DNA from: Pontibacter sp. G13
GTDB lineage: Bacteria > Bacteroidota > Bacteroidia > J057
Length of the DNA: 64,000 nt
NCBI RefSeq assembly: GCF_031851795.1
Contig: NZ_CP134696.1
Location: 3,182,501-3,246,500, forward strand
Direction: 5' to 3'
Part shown: positions 16,131 through 23,114 of the stretch, in pieces
Layout of the letters: every line of letters begins with the position of its first letter
How positions within the stretch are numbered: the first letter of the stretch is position 1
Made by a program: the position numbers and the translations under genes
The notes under the pieces: generated by a model
What the model was told of the DNA's origin: nothing
What the model saw: the letters and a program-made list of their open reading frames with translations, nothing else
Database searches by the model: none

Positions 16131-16469
16131 GTGATTGAATATTAAGCAGCTAACGAATTGAGAATAAATTCCTTGGAAAGATAGAATATCGGGACGACTG
16201 AATCTAGTCGCACCCCCGAAATATCCAGCCAAACCCCCTATTGGTGGGGATGGAGAAAGGACCTATCCAAAACTTATTCGTTGTAGGTATGAGTGCCTGA
16301 CTCGGAAGGTTGGTAAACTGCTCCTTCGCACAATTCTTGATTCCGCCAAAATCATATCTGCTACTGCTATGGGGAAAAATGGTGGATAAAGGCAGGAGAG
16401 AAGGCCCCAAAAAATGGTGGGATTGTCGTCGCAGGGAGTATATTTGGAACTTCAATCGGAATATCCCAC
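16131..16469. other. Divergent intergenic region before tex
   Basis: The 339-bp gap holds the probable tex promoter (TATATTTG at 16439-16446) at its right end and should hold the promoter of the beta-barrel gene at its left. Short frames here run into tex out of phase and are not called. Confidence 0.5.
16439..16446 (+). promoter_or_regulatory. -7 promoter box of tex
   Basis: TATATTTG fits the Bacteroidota TAnnTTTG consensus exactly and lies 24 bp before the tex ATG. No good TTTG -33 box is visible at the right spacing, so activity is uncertain. Confidence 0.45.
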
Positions 16470-18728
16470 ATGGCACATTCCCATCAAACGACTATTGCAA
16501 CAGAGCTGGGCTTAAGCCCCAGACAGGTAGCTGCGACCTTGGATCTCATCAACGAGGGAGCCACCATTCCATTCATGGCCCGATACCGAAAAGAGGTAAC
16601 TGGGAGCCTGGATGAAGTCCAATTGGCACAAATCCGCGACCGTGCCGAGGCCTTGGCCCAACTGGACAAGCGACGGGAGGCAATCCTCAAATCACTGGAA
16701 GAGCGCGAATTGCTCTCCGATGAATTGAAAGCCTCTATCGATGGCGCGGAGTCTCTCACCAAATTGGAGGACCTTTACCTCCCCTACAAACCCAAGCGTA
16801 GGACCAAGGCGACCATTGCCCGCGAAAAAGGCCTCGAACCGCTCGCCAAGGATATCATGGAACAAATGAAATCCGGCAGCCCCGATGACCTCGCCAACGC
16901 ATTTATCGATGCGGAAAAAGGGGTGGAAGATGTTGCAGCGGCCCTCCAAGGTGCCAGAGACATCATCGCCGAATGGGTCAACGAAGACGCGGACGCTCGG
17001 GCAGACATGCGGAAATTGTTTGTCAAAAAGGGAACCATCTCCACCAAGGTCATGCGCGGCAAGGAAGAAGATGGCGCCAAATACAAGGACTATTTCGAGT
17101 GGAATGAATCCGTGGACAAAGTGCCTTCCCACCGTCTATTGGCTATGCGCCGCGGTGAAAAGGAGCTGATCCTGTCGCTCTCTATCCGCCCGGATGACGA
17201 AGATGCCGTCGAGCAACTGGATCGCCGATTTGTCAAAGGCAATTCTCCGATCTCCGAGCAGGTTCGCGAGGCCGTTCAGGATTCCTACAAGCGACTCATG
17301 GCTCCCTCTATGGAGACTGAGGTGCGGATCGTCAGCAAAGACAAGGCCGACGAAGAAGCCATCAAGGTGTTTGCCGACAACTTGCGCCAGCTTCTCTTGG
17401 CGGCTCCTTTGGGTGAAAAATCCGTACTGGCGCTCGACCCGGGCTTCCGGACAGGCTGTAAATTGGTCTGCCTTGACAAGCAAGGACGACTGCTGGAGCA
17501 CACGGCCATTTTCCCCAATCCTCCTCAAAAACGCACCTACGAGTCTGGCGAAACCCTCAAAGCCTTGGTTCAGCGCCACGGCATCGAAGTCATCGCCATT
17601 GGCAACGGAACCGCCAGCCGCGAAACTGAAAGCTTCGTGAAGGAGCTCAAGATCCCCGGTATTTCTGTGGTGATGGTCAATGAGAGTGGGGCCTCCATCT
17701 ATTCTGCTTCCGAAGTGGCGCGTGAGGAATTTCCCAACGAGGATGTTACCGTTCGTGGAGCAGTTTCCATCGGCCGTCGCTTGATGGACCCATTGGCGGA
17801 GCTTGTCAAGCTCGACCCCAAATCCATCGGAGTCGGTCAATATCAGCACGATGTCGACCAGACTCTCCTCAAGAAAAGTCTCGATGATACGGTGGTTTCC
17901 TGTGTGAATGCCGTCGGAGTCGAAGTGAATACCGCCTCCAAACAGCTCTTGACCTACGTTTCTGGCCTCGGACCTTCCCTCGCCAAAAACATCGTGGCCT
18001 ACCGCGACGAGAATGGGCCGTTTGCGACTCGCAAAGAATTGATGAAAGTGCCACGTCTCGGCGCCAAGGCATTCGAGCAATGTGCCGGCTTCCTGCGAAT
18101 TCGCGATGCCAAAAATCCGCTCGATGCTTCCGCAGTTCACCCGGAAAGCTACAAGATTGTCGAGGCGATGGCCAAAGATCTGGGAGTAGCCGTTGCCGAT
18201 CTCATCTCCAAAGATGATCTGCGCAAGCAAATCAACCTCAACCAATATGTGACGGACACCGTGGGACTTCCGACGCTCAAGGACATCTTGGAGGAATTGG
18301 CGAAACCCGGCCGAGATCCTCGCGAGAAGTTCGAGATGTTCTCATTTGCGGAGGGCGTCAATGAAATGTCTGACCTGCGCGAAGGCATGGTACTGCCGGG
18401 CATCGTCACCAATATCACGGATTTTGGGGCATTTGTCGATATCGGTGTGCATCAGGATGGCTTGGTTCACTTGAGCCAATTGGCCAACCGATTTGTGCAG
18501 CACCCAAGTGAGGTCGTCAAAGTGCATCAGCCGGTTTCGGTGAAGGTCGTTTCCGTGGATATGGCCCGCAAGCGGATCGGATTGTCCATGAAGACCGAGG
18601 AATCCGGTCCAAGGCCCAAGTCCCAAAAGCGTCGCCGCAATCAGGACAATCGCCGAAATTCCGGCCCTTCCAAATTGGAGGAAAACGAATTCTTCCGTGT
18701 CAAACCCAAACAGCGCAAAAATCGCTAG
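16470..18728 (+). CDS. tex: Tex-family RNA-binding transcription accessory protein
   Basis: The 752-residue protein has the full Tex layout: N-terminal helical part (EGATIPFMARYRKEVTGSLD), a YqgF/RNase H-like domain around residues 325-450 (LALDPGFRTGCKL), helix-hairpin-helix repeats around 490-560 (YVSGLGPSLAKNIVAYRDENG is the region), and a C-terminal S1 RNA-binding domain at about 638-710 (GIVTNITDFGAFVDIGVHQD). It ends with a very basic tail. Tex binds nucleic acid and RNA polymerase-associated complexes. The length agrees with the family (700-780). A 369-codon antisense frame is a shadow of its biased codon use. Confidence 0.97.
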   Translation: MAHSHQTTIATELGLSPRQVAATLDLINEGATIPFMARYRKEVTGSLDEVQLAQIRDRAEALAQLDKRREAILKSLEERELLSDELKASIDGAESLTKLEDLYLPYKPKRRTKATIAREKGLEPLAKDIMEQMKSGSPDDLANAFIDAEKGVEDVAAALQGARDIIAEWVNEDADARADMRKLFVKKGTISTKVMRGKEEDGAKYKDYFEWNESVDKVPSHRLLAMRRGEKELILSLSIRPDDEDAVEQLDRRFVKGNSPISEQVREAVQDSYKRLMAPSMETEVRIVSKDKADEEAIKVFADNLRQLLLAAPLGEKSVLALDPGFRTGCKLVCLDKQGRLLEHTAIFPNPPQKRTYESGETLKALVQRHGIEVIAIGNGTASRETESFVKELKIPGISVVMVNESGASIYSASEVAREEFPNEDVTVRGAVSIGRRLMDPLAELVKLDPKSIGVGQYQHDVDQTLLKKSLDDTVVSCVNAVGVEVNTASKQLLTYVSGLGPSLAKNIVAYRDENGPFATRKELMKVPRLGAKAFEQCAGFLRIRDAKNPLDASAVHPESYKIVEAMAKDLGVAVADLISKDDLRKQINLNQYVTDTVGLPTLKDILEELAKPGRDPREKFEMFSFAEGVNEMSDLREGMVLPGIVTNITDFGAFVDIGVHQDGLVHLSQLANRFVQHPSEVVKVHQPVSVKVVSVDMARKRIGLSMKTEESGPRPKSQKRRRNQDNRRNSGPSKLEENEFFRVKPKQRKNR

Positions 18729-18750
18729 GACACACAGCTTCTAAGCCAAG

Positions 18751-18782
18751 AGCGGGAACTTCCAGTTGAGGGAGTTCCCGCT
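18751..18782 (+). terminator. Hairpin after tex
   Basis: AGCGGGAACT (18751-18760) pairs with AGTTCCCGCT (18773-18782) over a 12-nt loop, 22 bp after the tex stop. There is no proper T-run, so it may be a processing or stabilising hairpin rather than a true terminator. Confidence 0.5.
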
Positions 18783-18795
18783 CGGCATGTTTAGA

Positions 18796-18893
18796 GGGGG
18801 GATTTGGGGGTGTCCCGGCGTGCTTGGGTTGGGAGATGTCTCTCGGCATATCAGACGCCGGGCCGCTCCCTTCCGGACTCGCCAGAGGCTCGG
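18796..18893 (-). repeat. GC-rich dispersed repeat, copy B
   Basis: Read on the minus strand, it runs CCGAGCCTCTGGCGAGTCCG, then GCGGCCCGGCG, then after a short loop CACGCCGGGACACCCCC. These are the same blocks in the same order as copies A and C. Confidence 0.55.
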
Positions 18894-19030
18894 TTGGGGG
18901 GGAAACTCGGTTGGACATGCATACCTGTCCGATCCTCTCGCTAGTCTTGGGCACATAAGCTTTTTCCCCAACTGAATCCTACAGGCAGCTCACCCCGCCA
19001 CCAGCAGCCGCACATCCAGATGAACCTGTG

Positions 19031-19188
19031 CGGATGGCCCGTGCGGTGTGAGGGATGGGAACGGTGCGAGGTACGAGCAGTCCGGAGCCTTCAGCGGAGG
19101 ACGGAGCGATAGCGACCCGTGGAACAGCCCGACCCGGCGCTAGAGATTTTCAGCGGGACATGTGTGCCCAGATCGCCGGGGCACACCC
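19031..19188 (+). repeat. GC-rich dispersed repeat, copy C
   Basis: It carries GTGCGGTGTGAGGGATGGGA, then GGAGCGATAGCGACCCGTGG, GCCCGACCCGGCG (ending 19139) and, after about 35 nt, CGCCGGGGCACACCC (19174-19188). This is the longest copy and probably closest to the full element. Confidence 0.6.
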
Positions 19189-19203
19189 TCATGCACCGAA
19201 GCA

Positions 19204-20943
19204 TTAAGCTCCAGTTGCTAGCTGATGCTCGGCGATGGCTCTTTTGAGACTGGCAATCGGCTTGGGAGAGATCTCCAGCAATGGCCGAAAATGCTCCATC
19301 ATGGCTCGGTAGGTCCCCTCATCGGCAAGTGAAGCGCTTGCTTCTTGACCCTTGAGGTACACTTGGCCAGCGGTCTCCCTGACCCACACTTGTGCCATCT
19401 CGATTCCCATCGGAATAGGCGAACCCGATTGTTCGGCTTTGGCGATTCGCAAGATCATAGATTCTGCGTGGTAGATCCCGATGAGACAATCCGCGAGTGC
19501 CAGGCAGATCTGCTGCTGATTTCTCAATCCCGCCCCAAACGTCTCCATCGCCACCATCAGTACTTGCAGCGTCGCTCGTTTCATCTGGATGATGGCCTGA
19601 TATTCCGCATCGAGAATTGCCATACTCCACGGAGCAGGCTCCAGAAATTGTGGGGCGATCTTGCCTTGGGCAATCCGTTTGGCGAGCGTATTGACGGTCA
19701 GGATGCGATTGATCTCAGAAGTACCCTCGTAGATGCGCACAATCCGGCTATCCCGGTAGCATCGCTCGATGGGATATTCCGCCGAGTAGCCATTTCCACC
19801 ATGAATCTGGACCCCTTGATCCACACAGAAATCGAGCACCTCGGAGCCAAATACTTTGGTCATGGCACACTCCATAGCATAGGCGTCGGCAGCCCCGAGC
19901 AACGCTTCATTGTGGGAGAGTCCTTGAGATAGTAACTGCTGTTCTTGATCGTCGATATCTTGGGTCGCACGGTAGACGGCGCTTTCCAGCACAAAAATCC
20001 GTGTGGTCATATCGGCCAGTTTCTGCTGGATCGCACCAAACTTGGCGATCGGCTGCTTGAATTGGACCCGTTGCTTGGCATATTCCGCTGACAATTCCAG
20101 CGCACGTTGCGCACCGGAGATACAAGCAGCTGCCATTTTGATGCGGCCGATATTGAGTGCCGCAAAGGCGATGAGATGCCCTTTGCCGACCTGCCCGATC
20201 AGATTTTCTACGGGCACCTTGGCATCGGCATAAAATACCTGGCGGGTAGAAGAGCCTTTGATTCCGAGTTTCTTTTCCTCGTCTCCAAGGGTCAATCCCG
20301 GCGTATCGGCAGGCACGACAAAACAGGAGAACTGGTTGCCCTCGACTTGGGCAAAGACCATGAATAGATCCGCGAATCCACTATTGGTAATCCAACATTT
20401 CTGTCCATTGAGGATATAATGCGACCCATCGTCCGAAAGATCTGCGCGTGTTTTGCCGCTGAGCGCATCCGATCCTGCGTTGGGTTCGGTGAGATTGTAG
20501 CATGGTTTTGCGGTACCATCGGCGATTCCGGGGAGGAATTTGGCTTTCTGCTCAGGGGTCCCAAAATATTGGACAGGGTATGTGCCAATCCCCGTATGCG
20601 CTGCAAAAGCGGTAGCGAAGGCATGCGCTTGTCCCAGTCCTTGCTGGATGAGCATTTGGGTGGGAAAATCCATCCCAAGGCCGCCATACTGTTCATCAAT
20701 TCCGGCCCCCAGCAGTCCCAATTCTGCGGCCTGATCCAGCAGGGATTCCATGAATCCGGGTTCCAAGGCATCCATTCGTTCGAGATTGGGAAAAATATGA
20801 GCGGCCACGAACTCGCGACACATATCGAGGATGGATAGCTGTTCTTCATTGAACTGCTCAGGAACATATATTTCGCTGGGAGAAAGATGGCGAAACAGGA
20901 ACGTACCGCCCTGTACGGATTGGAGGTGCGACGATTGGGGCAT
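19204..20943 (-). CDS. Acyl-CoA dehydrogenase family protein
   Basis: The 579-residue flavoprotein has the three acyl-CoA dehydrogenase parts: an N-terminal helical domain, the middle beta domain with CYNLTEPNAGSDALSGKTRA and WITNSGFADLFMVFAQV, and the C-terminal helical domain with QIHGGNGYSAEYPIERCYRD, where RIYEGTSEINR follows. It oxidises acyl-CoA to enoyl-CoA in fatty acid or amino acid breakdown. An extra 170-residue C-terminal region makes it longer than short-chain enzymes, as in the ACAD9/VLCAD-like bacterial group. The ATG at 20943 is used; the frame upstream only offers TTG at 21003. Confidence 0.94.
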   Translation of the reverse strand: MPQSSHLQSVQGGTFLFRHLSPSEIYVPEQFNEEQLSILDMCREFVAAHIFPNLERMDALEPGFMESLLDQAAELGLLGAGIDEQYGGLGMDFPTQMLIQQGLGQAHAFATAFAAHTGIGTYPVQYFGTPEQKAKFLPGIADGTAKPCYNLTEPNAGSDALSGKTRADLSDDGSHYILNGQKCWITNSGFADLFMVFAQVEGNQFSCFVVPADTPGLTLGDEEKKLGIKGSSTRQVFYADAKVPVENLIGQVGKGHLIAFAALNIGRIKMAAACISGAQRALELSAEYAKQRVQFKQPIAKFGAIQQKLADMTTRIFVLESAVYRATQDIDDQEQQLLSQGLSHNEALLGAADAYAMECAMTKVFGSEVLDFCVDQGVQIHGGNGYSAEYPIERCYRDSRIVRIYEGTSEINRILTVNTLAKRIAQGKIAPQFLEPAPWSMAILDAEYQAIIQMKRATLQVLMVAMETFGAGLRNQQQICLALADCLIGIYHAESMILRIAKAEQSGSPIPMGIEMAQVWVRETAGQVYLKGQEASASLADEGTYRAMMEHFRPLLEISPKPIASLKRAIAEHQLATGA

Positions 20944-21070
20944 GCGAGTAGGTAATTGATTGACAATCTGAGGGATGGTCCTCACATAGAAATTACCGCT
21001 CAAATGGTCTTTCTACAAGCGTAATGCAGGGATGGAGCAACATCTCTTGCCCAAAGGTCCAAAAACACAT

Positions 21071-21095
21071 ACAGGTGTGGCAATGCCACACCTGT
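21071..21095 (-). terminator. Hairpin, probable terminator of the comA-like gene
   Basis: ACAGGTGTGGC (21071-21081) and GCCACACCTGT (21085-21095) form a perfect 11-bp stem with a 3-nt loop. Read on the minus strand it is followed by ATGTGTTTTT, which suits termination after the phosphosulfolactate synthase gene. Confidence 0.65.
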
Positions 21096-21115
21096 AGATC
21101 CTTTTCAGTTACGGG

Positions 21116-21187
21116 AACCGACCCTTTAGAAAATTCTTGATCCCAATGTGCCTAGGCCTTAGGGGTCAGGTCGGTTTTTTTGAATGA
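21116..21187 (+). other. Second hairpin with T-run, no obvious gene
   Basis: On the plus strand ACCGACCC pairs with GGGT..GGTCGGT at the end of a 35-nt loop region, followed by TTTTTTT (ending near 21182). No plus-strand gene precedes it. It may be the 3' end of a short RNA, or an incidental palindrome. Confidence 0.3.
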
Positions 21188-21211
21188 AACGCCTAAGATG
21201 GCGTATTTTTT

Positions 21212-21979
21212 TTAATTGTCAAGGAATGTGTGAAAAGTATCTCCACGCAATCCCAATCTCAAGGTTTCCAATGGGATCGCTTCCGCAGGAGCGATGTTCC
21301 CTAGATTGACATTGGAGCCCAACAATTTGATAAACCACACTTGCTGAGACTTTTGTGGAGCCTCCCACATGATTTTTTCAGAAGGGACATCCTTGAGAAT
21401 CTCCTCGATGAGGTCGCTACGGATCTCGCCACCGGAGCGGAACATCCCCACGGTACCGCTTTCGCGCGCTTCGGCGATGACTTTCCAAGAACCTGCGTCC
21501 AATTCACGCTGCATCATTTCCACCCATTTGTATGGAGGGATGACGGTATTTTCATCCTTAGAACCGACCTCAGAGAGCACCGTGAAGTTTTCTTTGGCGA
21601 GTCGGGTGATGAGGTTGCATTTATCAAATTCGGAAATTTCGATCGATCCGTCGGAAACCTCTACGAGCGTAACACCATATTCATGCAGAATTTGGATGTA
21701 GTCTTCGATTTGCCCACGGATGTAGAAAGCTTCGAGGAGCGTTCCACCGAAATAGAAGGGAATATCGTATTTGCGATACACATCCAATTTCGCCTTGAGG
21801 TTGGGAGTGACAACGGATGTAGCCCATCCCAACTTGACAATGTCGGTATAATCAGCTGAAACACTCAGGAAGTCTTCTGCTTGACGAACGCTAAGGCCTT
21901 TGTCCATAATCATGGTCACGCCTTCACGCCTAGGCTTGGCAGATCTTTCCGGAATTTGTGTTAAGGGGAAATTGATCAT
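21212..21979 (-). CDS. comA: Phosphosulfolactate synthase (ComA family)
   Basis: The 255-residue TIM-barrel protein matches ComA, which adds sulfite to phosphoenolpyruvate to give (R)-phosphosulfolactate. Family blocks are clear: PRREGVTMIMDKGL at the N-terminus, DIVKLGWATSVV, PFYFGGTLLEAFYIRGQ, VEVSDGSIEIS, VLSEVGSKDE and IMWEAPQKSQQ. In archaea this begins coenzyme M synthesis. In Bacteroidota a more likely fate is sulfolactate or cysteate, the head group precursor of sulfonolipids such as capnine; that link is inference. Length is normal (250-260). It is divergent from the Pmp3-like genes. Confidence 0.9.
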   Translation of the reverse strand: MINFPLTQIPERSAKPRREGVTMIMDKGLSVRQAEDFLSVSADYTDIVKLGWATSVVTPNLKAKLDVYRKYDIPFYFGGTLLEAFYIRGQIEDYIQILHEYGVTLVEVSDGSIEISEFDKCNLITRLAKENFTVLSEVGSKDENTVIPPYKWVEMMQRELDAGSWKVIAEARESGTVGMFRSGGEIRSDLIEEILKDVPSEKIMWEAPQKSQQVWFIKLLGSNVNLGNIAPAEAIPLETLRLGLRGDTFHTFLDN

Positions 21980-22102
21980 CTGTGTTAAGTTTCAGTGCCA
22001 GAATAATGGCACGAAAGCTAAGGCGCATGTTGGGAAAATCCAAAATCGCATATCCGGATTGCTGCCCAAATTCATTGATTTGGGGGAACAAAAACGAGTT
22101 CT

Positions 22103-22498
22103 ATGCGCTTGACAATCATTATTTGCTCCCTCCTCTTGTTGTTTGTGATGCCAAGTCCCACGGCCTTTGCAGGGCAAGCACCTACAGGATCTCATACTGC
22201 ATTGAATGCTGGCGATGAGGCACCTCGTGAATTCACACGAGCAGAACGCAAAGCAGCCAAGAAAAAACTGAAGCAAGCTCTGAAGGATGCTCGCCAAGCA
22301 GCCAAGGATCCCAATAGTACCACTAAGGCTCCATATTGGTTGATCGTCATCTTGGCGATTCTCCTACCACCGCTTGGCGTTTTCCTGTATGACGAGGAGA
22401 TCAACAATCGATTCTGGATTTCATTGCTCCTAACCATCTTGTTTTGGATACCCGGAGCGATCTATGCAATCTTGATCGTTACTGACACGATCAAATAG
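22103..22498 (+). CDS. Pmp3/YqaE-like membrane protein with exported linker (copy 1)
   Basis: The 131-residue protein has a signal peptide (cleavage near AFA-GQA, residue 23), a basic helical linker full of Lys/Ala (residues 45-70), and a C-terminal Pmp3/YqaE domain with two membrane helices (ILLPPLGVFLYDEEINNRFW, then LLTILFWIPGAIYAILIV). Classical Pmp3 proteins are only about 55 residues and affect membrane potential or salt stress. The long N-terminal extension is the unusual part. A paralogue with the same layout follows 113 bp downstream. Confidence 0.85.
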   Translation: MRLTIIICSLLLLFVMPSPTAFAGQAPTGSHTALNAGDEAPREFTRAERKAAKKKLKQALKDARQAAKDPNSTTKAPYWLIVILAILLPPLGVFLYDEEINNRFWISLLLTILFWIPGAIYAILIVTDTIK

Positions 22499-22574
22499 GC
22501 GGGGAAATTTTGGCCGATTGAGCAGGTCATGAATAGCATTTTCAGAGATTTTTGCTACTTGCGGTAAAACCATT

Positions 22575-22593
22575 CTGTCGAATGTTTCGACAG
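22575..22593. promoter_or_regulatory. Inverted repeat upstream of Pmp3-like copy 2
   Basis: CTGTCGAA-TGT-TTCGACAG is a perfect 8-bp inverted repeat ending 18 bp before the ATG at 22612. It could be an operator or a leader hairpin covering the translation start. Confidence 0.35.
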
Positions 22594-22611
22594 GGTAAAA
22601 ACCGCTAGCTT

Positions 22612-23004
22612 ATGAATCGTATCTGGATTTGCCTAATGGTTTGGATGTTTGGAATGACTGCAGTGTCCTTCGCCGGACAGGCTCCTGCCAGTCATCCTGC
22701 CACCCAAACCGAAACCATCGTTGAGACTCCTGCTCCAGCTGAGCAAATGTCCAAAAAGGACATGAAGGCCCAGAAAAAGGCCCTCAGAAAAGCCGCACGC
22801 AAGGCGTTCTGGCAATCGCTCAAGCAAAAAGACGGTGCAGAGATGCTCCTGATCATCATCGTCACCATCTTCATTCCCTTTTTGGGGGTGTTGCTCTATG
22901 ATGAGTACCTATCCAATCGGGTATTGATCAGCTTGCTGCTCACCTTCCTGTTTTTTATCCCGGGCCTCATCTATAGCTTGTTGGTAGTAACAGGGGCCAT
23001 CTAG
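22612..23004 (+). CDS. Pmp3/YqaE-like membrane protein with exported linker (copy 2)
   Basis: The 130-residue protein repeats the layout of the preceding gene: signal peptide (cleavage near SFA-GQA, residue 22), Pro/Glu then Lys/Ala-rich linker, and two C-terminal membrane helices with FIPFLGVLLYDEYLSNRVL and LLTFLFFIPGLIYSLLVV. The domains of the two copies are clearly homologous while the linkers differ, which indicates an old tandem duplication. A terminator follows at 23030. Function in the envelope is unknown. Confidence 0.85.
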   Translation: MNRIWICLMVWMFGMTAVSFAGQAPASHPATQTETIVETPAPAEQMSKKDMKAQKKALRKAARKAFWQSLKQKDGAEMLLIIIVTIFIPFLGVLLYDEYLSNRVLISLLLTFLFFIPGLIYSLLVVTGAI

Positions 23005-23029
23005 GCCAACCCATTCTTGAAAAAATACC

Positions 23030-23061
23030 GGCGCAATTCTTACGAGTTGCGCCATTTTTTT
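23030..23061 (+). terminator. Terminator after the Pmp3-like pair
   Basis: GGCGCAATTC (23030-23039) pairs with GAGTTGCGCC (23044-23053) with one G-U pair and a 4-nt loop, followed by ATTTTTTT. Confidence 0.88.
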
Positions 23062-23114
23062 CGGCACGTCAATCCATCACAGATTGAGCCTTGCCCCCAA
23101 AATGGTTCGACTCC

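Larger units (their letters stand above)
18729..19203. other. Convergent intergenic region with repeat copies B and C
   Basis: The 475-bp gap between tex and the acyl-CoA dehydrogenase gene is filled by a hairpin (18751-18782) and two copies of the GC-rich dispersed repeat in opposite orientations (B 18796-18893 minus, C 19031-19188 plus). It is noticeably richer in G+C than the flanks. No protein-like frame was found. Confidence 0.6.

Noticed and set aside
17136-18245. 369-codon open frame antisense to tex
   Set aside because: It lies wholly inside tex on the other strand and has the composition of a codon-bias shadow; tex itself is a full-length recognised gene.
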